Assembly: GCA_016169945.1 (NCBI GenBank)
Contig: JADLSH010000215.1
Coordinates: forward strand, 706,375-770,374
Reading direction: 5' to 3'
DNA: 64,000 nt
Origin: Trachythela sp. YZ-2020
Lineage: Eukaryota > Cnidaria > Anthozoa > Malacalcyonacea > Clavulariidae
How positions within the stretch are numbered: the first letter of the stretch is position 1; the number at the start of each line of letters is the position of its first letter. Both the position numbers and the translations under genes were made by a program. Below, piece after piece: positions 12,801-21,016 of the stretch. Under the pieces are notes generated by a model, which made no database searches, was not told the origin of the DNA, and was given only the letters and a program-made list of their open reading frames with translations.

Positions 12801-15800
12801 TTGCTTGTGTTGCATGTTTCCATCCTAAACAATAGTGAGTGTACATGTATATAGTATAGTGAGGGGGTGTCAGTGTAGGTAGCGATGTGAGAAGTATTTC
12901 CAAAAGTAGGTTGTTCAACTACCTGAAAAATAAGAAAACATCTTCAAAGAAGTTGTTTTCTTTTTTTTCAGGTAGTTGAACAACCTACTGTTTGCAACTA
13001 CTAGTGTATAGTCTACTTTGTTCGCTGACTTCGCTCATTTTTTTAAAACTCATTCTTTAGATGAAGGCAGAGTTAGGCGAATCCTCGACAAGGAAAACAT
13101 TGGGAAAGAGATCAGAGAGTTGTGGCAACTAAAGAAGCCACAGATTTTGGCAGCATTGAAGAAGAATAATTGTCGTGCTGTCAACAATATATTGGTCAAG
13201 TTGGATGATTAAGTGACAGATGAAAGAGGTAATTTAATACAGGTACCACAAATTCCAGAAAATGTGAGATTTCACCGCAACTCGTGTAAGAAATGTGTGG
13301 TAAAATCTCGTATTTTTGGGGATTTGTGGTACCTGTATGATTGATTACAGTGATTACAGGTTTTGAAGAAACAATTGTATAGTATGCATACGTTTATATT
13401 ATGGACATGGATTAAACGATTAATATAGATTAAGATACTTAATCTATATAGAAGTTAATCTATATGTGTATATATACTGTACAGAAATTTATTCTATGTT
13501 TAATTTTTTGTAGAGTTAGAAAACCGTTGTATCATGGCAGCTTTGCCGTATGTCCTTGGGGAGAAGAGTACCCACAAACATACCTCAGGAGAACATTTCT
13601 TTGAAGTTGTTCTTGTAAGTGAATTTTATATATTTTATAGCATCTAGGTAGAAATTATTAAGTGATGTATATTTTTGTAATGTAACTACAGGAGAAGAAG
13701 TACAATATTTAGATAAAAGTGTAAGTTGTGCATGAAATGCTTAAAATGTCGTCACTCATTTATATTCCTTGTTGCAGGATGATTCTGAAGTTGCTCCTAA
13801 AATATCAGGATGTTCAACCCCTCGTCTATTGGCCACCGGACCTCTGGAAGAGATAAGTTCAATTTCATTGATTGCAGAGGGAATGGTGGTAAACAAATTC
13901 AGATCGTGCAATATAGCCAACGCAGTGACATGTTTGCTTGCAGCGTACTACGTTTTTAACGCGCAGTACCCAAAGGGGCCAACAGGTCATAGCAAAAACA
14001 TTTACATGTTTTTAGAACATGTTCTTTTGGGCAATAGTTGCCAAACTTTACCAATTGGCGTAGAGAACTTCCTAAGCCAAATGTAAACGAACACATTAAA
14101 TGGAACAATTTTTGATGATACAATTTATAATGGGACAATTTATGATGATGATATTGTATCATTAATGTAATGCATGTATTGTACATGCAGGATACATTGT
14201 CTTTATCTTTAATGATTAGAGTGTACGAGGAGAGTTATGGCCGTCACAATCATGGGCTATTTCTGTGAATGTTTCTATATAGTATAACTCAAAACTATAT
14301 ATAGCTTACAAGCTAGTGAATTGTGTGAGATAACCATTGTTTCTTCTATATGGAGAGCTTTTTTCTTTCACAATATAATGTCGTGACTGCATGCTAACAA
14401 ACTCTCCTCCACTTCCACTTTACTGTTTTGCAATGTCGCACACTGGCACTAAATTATCTCGTAGATTATGTTATTTATATCTTATATAAGACTTATGTAT
14501 TCCTTAAGAAAAATACATGATTTTTACCATATTACTGAAATTGTTTAATATTTACTAATTTGATTTTGAGTCGAATCTTGATTTTAAAATATTTGATTTT
14601 AAAATATTTGATTTTAACCTATTTGATTTTAACCTATTTGATTTTAACCTATTTTTTTTAGGTTGAATCAACCGCATGTAACCTATTTTAAAGGGCTGGT
14701 TTAGACTCATGGCCTTCACCATTATTTATGGGTTGTTTCAACTATAAAGAATAGGTTATATTTGTATCAACCAAATCTTATAGGTTAAATTGACCAAATA
14801 TTATTGGTTAAAATGACCAAATATTTATAAGTAAAAACAACCTATATTTATATGGCAAAAACAACCTATATCTCTTGAGTAGATTTAACGGTTTAAATTT
14901 AGGTTGTTTTAACTTAAAAATAAATGTTATAATAACATATTTTAAATAGGTACAATTAACTATTTGTATTCGGTTAAATTGACCAATTAATTATTGGTTA
15001 AAATAGCCTTTATATTATAGGTTAAAATAACCCACTAGAAATGGTTTGTTTTAACCTATTTAGTTTTAGTTATTTCTACCTATTTAAATAACCTATTTTA
15101 AACCGGTTGTCCTAGACCAACCCAAATAACCTATTTTTTTTGGTTATTTTAACCTATCAGTTTTTACAGTGTACATGTAGAGAATACTCAAATCAAAAGA
15201 GTCCACCATACGAAATCTTTAGGATTAACAATTGATGAGAACTTAAACTGGAAAGATCATATTAATGAAATCGCTAAGAAAGTATCCTCAGGAATAGGTG
15301 CTCTTAAACGAGTGAGGCGTTTTATTGACAGGAATACTTATAGGGGCTTAATCGAGCCCTACTTTAATTGTTGCTCGCCGGTATGGGATGGCATTGGTGG
15401 TGAGTTGAAGAGCAAACTACAAAAGTTACAAAATCGGGCTGCTCGCGTGATTACCAATTCCACATATGAAACCTCTTCAAGCTCTCTGCTAGAAGAGCTC
15501 AAATGACATAAGTTGTCCATCGGTCGTAAAAGCCAAAAGGCAATTCTTATGTACAAAATTCTCAATAATAACACACCTCAATATTTACAAGAAATATTTG
15601 CTCAGAGAAATTTTACTTATAATCTGAGGGATTCTGAAAACAAACTATTTGTCCCAAAACCACATACAGATTTTCTTAAGCGTTCTATTAGCTATGATGG
15701 AGCAGTTTTATGGAATGGTTTGCCAAAACGTGTACGAATGGCTCCATCCCTCCGTGAATTTAAAAGAGGTGTAGAAAATGTGTTAACTCCAGACTCCCAC

Positions 15801-18800
15801 ACGACAATCATGTAAACCAGTATTTTCTGTATTTTATCTGTCACTGTGTATATGTATTTTTATATTAGCATGCATTACTGATGATTCTACCGTGTATAAA
15901 TAAAGTTTAATGTGTTCCTAATAATAATGTTAGGGACACATAATAGTTAGGGTTAGGGTGAGGGGTTGTGTTAGGGTAAGCACCACCTAGAATAACTACG
16001 TGACATATCGTATATATCCGCCGGTATATTGGTTCAAACTATTTTGTGGTCCTTACATGAAGTAGTAACCCAGAAAGAAGCGATGTTAGTCGCTACGTCT
16101 CGGCGAGCGCACAACGGTACTAGTCCGTCGCGTATTTTGGTTCAGTGCCGTCGGCAGCAAATTGTTATTTGGGGTGCTTCTTCAGAGGATTTTTAAATCA
16201 AAATTGTGAAGTTTTTACACCTAAGAATTCGAGATTTTTAACTTTTTGCAACTTCATCCCCAAATTAAATTTGAAATAATATTTGCTCCGTATACAATTT
16301 ATACAAGCGTCAGTGAATTGGTTTTGTTCCTTTTGATATATACATGTACACTACGTGAAAGTAACGACAAACTATTAGAGATGAGTTGATTGTAGTTGGC
16401 TCTGCAAGAATCAAGCAGTATGGAAAGAAGTAAAATCCTGGATGAGCAAATTACTGCCGACGGCCCTGTGGTTGTGTTTGTTTGAAATTTAAAAATTAAC
16501 CGACCAAGTTACTTACAAATTCTACGTTTTAACCGACGAAGGTCAATTTACCGACAGTTTCTTTAAAAATTGGGGGTGTAACACATCTACACCCCCCCCC
16601 CCCCCCCCTTCGCTTGGTAAGCCATACGGGCGGGGGATGAAGAACAAATATTCAACCAAAAGCCGGCCAATTATTACAGATATGAAGGCTTTGTGACATA
16701 ACAATTTTTTTCATTTCTTGTAGCCAACACCACAGAAAATTCGCCCTGAGCATGCCCAAATGTTGGAGAAATATGCCTGGGAATCTAATGGAACCAGTTC
16801 ACCTGGTAAGATGATTTCAAATCACAGATTAATAGATTGAAATTTTTAAGTCCAAACCTGAGAAAATGTGAATAGTCATGCCTGGTTTTCATCCGGTCGT
16901 GACAGTAGCAAGCATGTCATGGTGGCCAATGCATCGATAGGATGTCTAGTGATGGACACAACGAGGGGGGGATCATAGTTGTTTGAATGGGGAAAACAAC
17001 GCTGTGACATTGAAAGTTTTGATAAGCTATAAGTTGATCTATCCGTTATCGTTGATCTATCCGTCTACCGGATGGCCGATTTTCGTATTTGATGGCCGAT
17101 TTGATGAGTTATACTTGAAGTATCTCGCTTACCTATATTATGTACTTAGCCTAAATTATCTATTTTTACAACAATTGTGATATTACTTTCCTAATCTGTA
17201 TGTCCTAACCAACCCAGTCAACTTTCCCTGTGGGAGGAAACCGGAGTGCCCGGAGAAAACCCACGACTTTCGGCAGAGCGTTGACCTACTCTTTTCACAT
17301 GAGTGTGATGAGTAAGGTCCTCGGCAAGAATCGAACTCAAGACTCAGAGGTAAAAGTCGCTTGCTCTGACGAGGTCAGGGATGTACGTGGTTGGCGGGTC
17401 CCTGTACTTGATGAACTCAAGTGAGTAGAGATTGGTTGGTTCGAGGGGTTTACTCCGGGTACTCCGGCTTAAGGTTTTGATTAACTACAGCAACTAACCC
17501 TCGGAACGTTTGTCAATTAGGTTGTAAAACCTGTTAAGGCTTCCGTCCACCTCAGAGTGATAAACATAATATAGTAGACTGATAGTAATATTTATCCAGG
17601 ATACCCAGGGACGCCGGAGCGATGGTAGGGCAGGGGGGACAATGCGAACATAAGGGAAGTCGAGAAAAATGCCCTCGTCCCTGAGGATACCCACATCACT
17701 ATGAACCGGCTTCTATGTGAAACGTTTTTCTCATTTATTCTATATTTTTCTGTAATTTAGTTGATTATCTGAGTGAAGATCTCTTTCTGTTGTTGCAATC
17801 TGTCGTGGTAAGATTACAACTTGCTAATCACTTCCAAGATTAGTGCTTCCAATCACTGATCTGAAAACTAGCACTGAATATATCATCCTATTGAGTCAAT
17901 TTTGAACCCAGATTAGTTATACTATGAAGCAAATATCTTTTCCTATGTAACTTGAGAAATATAGCTTTTAACATTGATCTCTTCTAACGAGTTTTAGAAC
18001 GTTTTAAACACCACATAATGAGGCTTATGGCGGCCATATTGGTGTGACCACCTCAAATCTATTGTGGTGTTGGCGACATGTTTAAAGAGGTCATAACAGC
18101 TTCTAGTTACTAGTGGGAAAGGACATGTATTGTCTAGATAAGAATTGATCATCAGTGGCCTATCTTTCTTCCAAAATTTGCCGGTGAATAACTAATGAGG
18201 TCACACCAATATGGCCGCCATAAGCCTCATTATACGATGTTTAAAACGTTCTAAAACTCATTAGAAGAGATGTTGGAAGCTATATTTCTCAAGTTACATA
18301 GGAAAAGATATTTTCTTCATAGTATAACTAATTTAAACAGCTAACGATTTGACTAGTCAAGAATTTGACAGATTTCAAAATCTGATCTCATTAAAAATAT
18401 TCTTGCTTCAAAATTGGCTCATTGGATTCAATAGGATGCTCTATCCAGTTCTAATTTTCAGATCAGTGCATTTTACTCACTGATCTGAGTGATTTTACGG
18501 TTCTAAGTCCATGTTACGCACACAATAGGGTTAGGGTAGGGATTGGGTCGGGATTAGGGTCAAGATCAAAGAGAAATATTCGTGACTCGTAACATGGCGT
18601 TATAATTTTCCTAGTTTCAGTCCTCCCTTGGAGCAAAATCACTACTCGGTCAAACTTCTACCTTTCCGAAAACCCTTGCCGAGTAATGACTTTTGTCCCC
18701 ATGGATACCCTATGGAGACTGCTTCTGGGTCAAAATGGGATGTTTGACTCTACCAAACATAGACTCGCTCCAAGTCTATCTCTCAAAGGAGTTTCTATAT

Positions 18801-19876
18801 ACTATATAAGTATAGAGATTTCCGTGCAGTAGAAAGGTGAAATAAAAATCGTATCCTCACGACGGACGATATTTTTCACATGTGAAAATTATCGTCTCAG
18901 CGTTTTGATTGGTCGGACGATTTTACCCACATGTGGTGAATTATCGTATCAGCGTTTTGATTGGCTAGTGTTTTCGCGCTCAAAATTGTGAACATGTGAG
19001 AATTTTATTGCATTTTATGCTAATAAAGCCGCGACTATATTACCACCAAGGAAAATACTCAAGGATAAAAATACTTAAGATAAACCTCTTTGATTGGAAT
19101 TTCAGTAAGAAAATGAAGAAAATGATCTCTATACTTATATAATAAACAAATTACTTAATGGCTGGTACTTGGTTCGTTTGTACAATTTTTATTATTTACT
19201 CGTCGTGAAGGATCGCTAAACGCACTCGTTTGCTGCGCTCACTCGTTTGTTTATCGATCCTTAACAACTCGTAAATAAAAATCGTACGCACTCACCAACC
19301 ACCAGCTCAGTGGTCAGAGCGCTGCACCGGAATCGCAGGGCGGCAGGTTCAATTCCTGTCGGAGGACTTAGAGTTGCATTTTTCGCAACCGTTCCCGTTC
19401 AGGTCTAAAATATTGTATATAATATTTCACTCGAAATATCCATCCACCTAAACCTTCTACATCAAAAAAAACATCATATATATATATGGATTGTGGGATT
19501 TATAAATTAAAGGCGCGCGAAAAAGCGGCTTTAAATTCCTCCCGCTAAAATAACTATGCTAAAATTTATGTTTTTATAATAGATGTCGTGCCAAGCTAAA
19601 GACGGGACAGCTCTACAAGAGCTTGAAAAAGATCTGTGGTATGTACTGCGAAAAATCGTATTCGTCAGCATAGCATTTTTTGCAACTGCTGTCCGAATAT
19701 AGCTATAGTTTTCGCCGTTCATCGTTTTCGAAACTTCCATATACAAAAACCCTTAGTTAAACAAGCAATAGCTTTCGTTGCGGGTGCTTAAATGGCGTTT
19801 GAATTTTTGCAGGCCATGCTTCAATGGAATTCAAAAAGAACTGCTTTATAAACTGGTTATACAAATGACAAGTTGA
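894..19876 (+). CDS. 3' part of a conserved multi-exon gene, function not recognised
   Basis: Seven exons join in consistent phase: 894-953, 1553-1594, 2241-2305, 16724-16805, 17761-17807, 19583-19638 and 19813-19876 (stop TGA 19874-19876). Each has a GT donor and AG acceptor, and every split codon resolves sensibly, for example G|GT to Gly and TG|G to Trp. The joined peptide is helical and leucine-rich. Landmarks are ALALLTEMVYLIHERG, GYVDILAECDVTIVLILLLL, RPEHAQMLEKYAWES, LSEDLFLLLQSVV and the end LVIQMTS. It looks like the C-terminus of a conserved alpha-helical-repeat protein; I cannot name the family. Upstream exons lie to the left or are unrecognised; the open stretch near 675-815 is a possible earlier exon with no clear donor. 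The third intron (2306-16723) holds a retrotransposon and a giant DNA element. The next gene (profilin) is convergent. Confidence 0.7.
1093..1252. repeat. Palindromic MITE-like repeat
   Basis: The left arm (AGTTTATTATAGTGATTT, near 1116-1137) is complemented by AAATCACTATAATAAAC near 1206-1225. The outer ends (TATCATACAC / GTGTATGATA) also pair. It lies in an intron of the unnamed gene. No target duplication could be assigned. Confidence 0.55.
1674..1806. repeat. GACT/GACC tetranucleotide-rich microsatellite
   Basis: A run of degenerate TGAC/TAAC/CAAC units, with CCAACAGACTGACTGACTGA recurring, fills this intronic stretch. It is low-complexity and non-coding. Confidence 0.75.
1930..2232. mobile_element. 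MITE-like inverted-repeat element
   Basis: It contains internal palindromes (ATAATCTCACATGTGAGATTAT) and long outer arms: ATACCAGATTTATTTC near 2107-2122 pairs with GAAATAAATCTGGTAT near 2189-2204. A related family with ACATGTGAAAATTATCG motifs recurs at 18.8-19.1 kb. It ends just left of the exon at 2241. Confidence 0.5.
2505..2640 (+). pseudogene. Non-LTR retrotransposon reverse transcriptase, left piece
   Basis: The + frame reads FTDDA, resembling the RT catalytic FADD box, followed after an apparent internal deletion by LNIAKTEFMLVGSRQRL, a typical RT palm/thumb segment of CR1/Jockey-type non-LTR elements. The reading frame runs straight into the 12.5 kb element at 2641. The continuation is at 15174, and the join is in frame. 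The 5' part of the retrotransposon is missing, as is usual for these elements. Confidence 0.8.
2641..3090. repeat. Left TIR and subterminal AGGTTA array
   Basis: The 30 bp terminal repeat is followed by many degenerate copies of ATAGGTTAAAATAACC in both orientations, each a short near-palindrome. Such arrays in known DNA transposons are transposase-binding regions; that role here is inferred. Confidence 0.8.
3091..7640. other. Gene-free left interior of the giant element, with internal repeats
   Basis: No supported gene. A block near 3841-4060 (TTTAATTAATTTTTTTATAT then TTTTAACCAAAACGGTT) recurs as a direct copy near 6480-6700 and as an inverted copy near 6840-7020. Related cassettes with AGCGGTCAGCGG/CCGCTGACC motifs occur near 6040-6240 and 7100-7130. 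C/G runs are present at 3289-3302 and near 3587-3597. Confidence 0.5.
7660..14086 (+). CDS. SAMD3: SAMD3-like protein, eight exons, one in-frame stop
   Basis: Exons: 7660-7756, 8354-8472, 10275-10574, 11002-11193, 12345-12707 (start less certain), 13012-13228, 13514-13614 and 13778-14086. All phases agree, giving about 565 residues. Residues 1-72 form a SAM-type helical domain (AVAWLKETGLDEAVSEF, IDGEDFFGFSL, LRKRFLSAW). Exon 3 is Ser/Pro/basic-rich with possible nuclear signals (LRRSPRKHK, SPKRQK). Later exons repeat the family pattern of SYPTVEERTHIALQLV..YPFLKG and YPKRRRAVL..DYPFLKD, and the last exon (NIANAVTCLLAAYYVFNAQY) matches the conserved C-terminal helix of SAMD3. The length fits SAMD3 (about 520 residues). 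A TAA at 13210-13212 interrupts exon 6 before its strong donor, so this copy may be inactive or truncated. Biochemical function of the family is unknown. The gene lies wholly inside the 12.5 kb transposon. Confidence 0.8.
8865..9330. repeat. Dispersed repeats in SAMD3-like intron 2
   Basis: Near 9076-9320 lie several copies of a dispersed unit with TTAACCCGTTAACTGGCAG ends and the internal box CGCCAGACGATTTTACTT in either orientation. Related copies occur at 10720-10970, 11905-12000, 23715-23790, 24693-24810 and 50460-50545. The stretch 9029-9055 (GGTCAAGATCAAAGAGAAAT) matches the TTAGGG-bearing palindromes at 18.5 and 52.4 kb. Confidence 0.55.
9316..9912. repeat. Tandem repeat of about 178 bp, four units
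   Basis: Units start with (A)GAATACTTTTAGTGG near 9316, 9492, 9596 and 9775. Each contains AGATGTGCCATCTTTGGCTGG and AAGATGTTCCATCTTTTC. The second unit has an internal deletion of about 75 bp. The array lies in an intron of the SAMD3-like gene. Confidence 0.8.
11455..11585. repeat. AACTCTCATCAACTCTCA-type dispersed repeat
   Basis: Inverted and direct copies of AACTCTCATCAA / TTGATGAGAGT fill this intronic stretch. A second member lies in the MKK intron near 39060-39147. Confidence 0.5.
12905..12991. repeat. Hairpin in SAMD3-like intron
   Basis: AGTAGGTTGTTCAACTACCT at the left is the reverse complement of the right end AGGTAGTTGAACAACCTACT, with AAGAAAACA/TGTTTTCTT also pairing. The transcript could form a strong stem just upstream of exon 6. 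Confidence 0.75.
13240..13335. mobile_element. 96 bp MITE with TA duplication
   Basis: The termini CAGGTACCACAAAT and ATTTGTGGTACCTG are inverted, flanked by TA at 13238-13239 and 13336-13337. The TA duplication is mariner-like. It sits in the intron between SAMD3-like exons 6 and 7. Confidence 0.7.
14087..14576. other. 3' flank of the SAMD3-like gene inside the element
   Basis: AT-rich sequence with short TGGGACAATTTATGATGATG-like repeats near 14100-14155. I see no further gene and no clear AATAAA signal close to the stop. Confidence 0.4.
14577..15171. repeat. Right TIR and subterminal AGGTTA array
   Basis: It begins with tandem TATTTGATTTTAACC units (14590-14650), then many degenerate ATAGGTTRAAATRACC copies. 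It ends in the inverted 30 bp terminus ...CTATCAGTTTTTACAGTG. It mirrors the left end of the element. Confidence 0.8.
15174..15925 (+). pseudogene. Non-LTR retrotransposon reverse transcriptase, right piece and 3' end
   Basis: It continues in frame from 2640. Landmarks are LGLTIDENLNWKDHI, SGIGALKRVRRF, LQKLQNRAARVI, KAILMYKILNN and AVLWNGLPKRVR, the usual C-terminal region of CR1/Jockey-type RT proteins, with stop at 15813-15815. A single in-frame TGA (15504-15506) replaces an expected sense codon, otherwise the frame is open. The 3' end carries AATAAA-like sequence and short TAATAATAATG near 15920. Confidence 0.85.
15926..16723. other. Rest of the large intron; TTAGGG-like tract and poly-C
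   Basis: A degenerate TTAGGG tract lies at about 15950-15982, and a C run of about 18 at 16591-16608. A GCCGTCGGCAG / CTGCCGACGGC pair (near 16148 and 16455) suggests another inverted-repeat element. No gene seen. Confidence 0.45.
17215..17440 (+). repeat. Dispersed repeat with GGAGGAAACCGGAG box (SINE-like)
   Basis: The core GAGGAAACCGGAGTGCCCG is followed by GAGAAAACCC and a tRNA-promoter-like segment (GGCAAGAATCGAACTC). The same core recurs at 37558-37600 and 42480-42520. It reads as a SINE-type interspersed repeat, not a gene. Confidence 0.5.
17830..18490. mobile_element. Palindromic element of about 0.66 kb
   Basis: Long inverted arms: AATGAGGCTTATGGCGGCCA near 18018 pairs with TGGCCGCCATAAGCCTCATT near 18210, and TTTTCCTATGTAACTTGAG near 17939 with its complement near 18290. 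It sits in the intron between the exons at 17761 and 19583. Confidence 0.7.
18509..18597. mobile_element. Short palindromic element with TTAGGG core
   Basis: CATGTTACG and CGTAACATG ends bracket ATAGGGTTAGGGTAGGG and GGTCAAGATCAAAGAGAAAT. A close relative lies at 52408-52493. The telomere-like core is therefore part of a mobile repeat. Confidence 0.6.
18800..19290. mobile_element. MITE-like composite with ACATGTGAAAATTATCG motifs
   Basis: Outer TATATAAGTATAGAGATTT (near 18801) pairs with ATGATCTCTATACTTATATAA (near 19122-19142). Inside are several CACATGTG boxes and TCAGCGTTTTGATTGG repeats. A second hairpin (CTCGTCGTGAAGGATCG ... CGATCCTTAACAACTCG) follows at 19200-19270. Confidence 0.55.
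19305..19420 (+). repeat. tRNA-derived SINE head
   Basis: It has an A-box-like AGCTCAGTGGTCAGAGCGC and a B-box GGTTCAATTCC, followed by the family tail TAGAGTTGCATTTTTCGCAAC and GTCTAAA. Related copies are at 43390-43530 and, as an inverted pair, at 58945-59199. It lacks the paired acceptor stem of a true tRNA. Confidence 0.7.
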
Positions 19877-20734
19877 AGATCATGTGGTTAGGACGTCTGA
19901 ATATAAATAACATCAATGAAGTGCTTACAGTAAATCATTCACCATGACAAGTCCTTTAATTATCCAAATTTTTATTAAGCACGAAGCTTTCTAAATTTCT
20001 TAATTCCCTGTTTACATGAACCGTGCCAGTACGGCTGGTGTTCACCTAGTGTTTACAGCATTAAATGGCTTCTCTATACATTCTACAACGCTTTTGTTTT
20101 CTTTGCTTTAACGCTTTTATTAACGCTTTTAAAGTCCAATTGGCATATGCTGTTGCGGATACCCTTGTTTGTTTGTTTGTTTGTTTGTAATTTGTAAATT
20201 TTGCCGAGCAAATTTTCGAATAAAAACCAGCAGTATCCATTGTTTTGGAAGTCCCACTGTTCTCCATGCGTCCCAGTCACTCATTGTTTTTACATATTTG
20301 TGACGTCATGCAAATGGCCTATTGAATATAGTTCTAAAGGGGTGGTGCCAATTCTTATCTTTGATCATATTTAACAAGAGGTTTTGAAGAACAAGGCAAT
20401 TACAATTTCCATATTGTGAGGAAATTGTTTCGTGCTGAAACTGTTACTGAAGGGATTAATAGGTGTAAGGTGTCAAAATGGACGGCACCCCCCCCCCCCT
20501 CTCTATTACACCCCAACTTGGGACCAGTGTGGACCAAGTTAAATTGCATAAAAGGGCACGTGGGACAACGTTTCATCTGTTTGCAATCGTGTCTAAACAC
20601 ATTTTAAACCATCGTCTATTTTATCAAAATAACAAGGCAGACGTTTCGATCAACCTTTATTAATTTGCATTGTAAACAATAAGCTGACGCCTGAGGCCTA
20701 AGTACATCTTTGCAGTGCTATACTGCAAAAAATA

Positions 20735-21016
20735 TCACATTCCCAAACTTTCTAAGTATTCAGCGATCACACCAACTCCTTTATTTGTATTTCCTTGTTG
20801 GCAACCTTCGGCAGTGTGGCCTATCACGATAGCAGTCTTGCTAGATTGCATTGTAATACCACCATGACCTTTCCTCTTTCCAAGTACTATTTTGTCATCG
20901 TCTACCTTCAAGAATTGGTATGTTATACCTTCTATTTGAATGTTATTGGCCATGAATGTGGAGAAGTCCTTGCTCTTGAAGGCTTTTGCAATAGTCCCAC
21001 CTTCATTTCCCTGGAT
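20735..21016 (-). CDS. PFN: Profilin terminal exon, second copy (alternative or duplicated)
   Basis: The exon starts after an AG acceptor at 21017-21018 and codes 93 residues to TAA/TGA at 20735. It has the profilin C-terminal half, including FKSKDFSTFMANNIQIEG, TAIVIGHTAEGCQQG and the end EYLESLGM. It is the same length and phase as the copy at 22936-23217, with 24 differences by eye in 93 residues, most conservative. Parts of the 3' UTR are also similar, and a polyadenylation motif (AATAAA on the minus strand) lies near 20658. I find no separate first exon between 21017 and 22935, so it is either an alternative 3' exon of the gene starting at 24618 or a partial duplicate. Confidence 0.85.
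   Translation of the reverse strand: MQGNEGGTIAKAFKSKDFSTFMANNIQIEGITYQFLKVDDDKIVLGKRKGHGGITMQSSKTAIVIGHTAEGCQQGNTNKGVGVIAEYLESLGM

Larger units (their letters stand above)
2641..15171. mobile_element. 12.5 kb CACTG-TIR DNA element carrying a SAMD3-like gene
   Basis: Both ends carry the same 30 bp inverted terminus beginning CACTGTAAAAACTGATAG, flanked by TA at 2639-2640 and 15172-15173. Beyond the perfect 30 bp, both sides continue as degenerate AGGTTA/TAACCT arrays. It sits inside a non-LTR retrotransposon ORF; deleting the element plus one TA rejoins the RT frame exactly. Known families with CACTA/CACTG ends and 2-3 bp duplications form the CMC group (CACTA, Mirage, Chapaev), while TA duplication is also typical of Tc1/mariner; superfamily is therefore unproven. 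No transposase with a recognisable catalytic motif was seen. The one gene inside is SAMD3-like (7660-14086, + strand). The element also holds smaller MITEs and a 178 bp tandem repeat. Confidence 0.88.

Noticed and set aside
13061..13212. SAMD3-like exon 6 starting at the acceptor before 13061
   Set aside because: That acceptor gives the wrong phase for exon 5; starting at 13012 keeps frame and adds LFADFAHFFKTHSLDEG, which fits the family after the PFL motif.
15950..15982. TTAGGG-like tract as a chromosome end or telomere
   Set aside because: It is short, degenerate and internal, and similar tracts here are parts of MITEs.
19305..19420. Functional tRNA gene
   Set aside because: A and B boxes are present but the cloverleaf is not closed, and the sequence continues as a SINE tail shared with other copies.
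16724..19876. A separate small gene made only of the four right-hand exons
   Set aside because: The first of them starts in phase 0 directly continuing the peptide of the exon at 2241-2305, so one gene with a long intron fits better.
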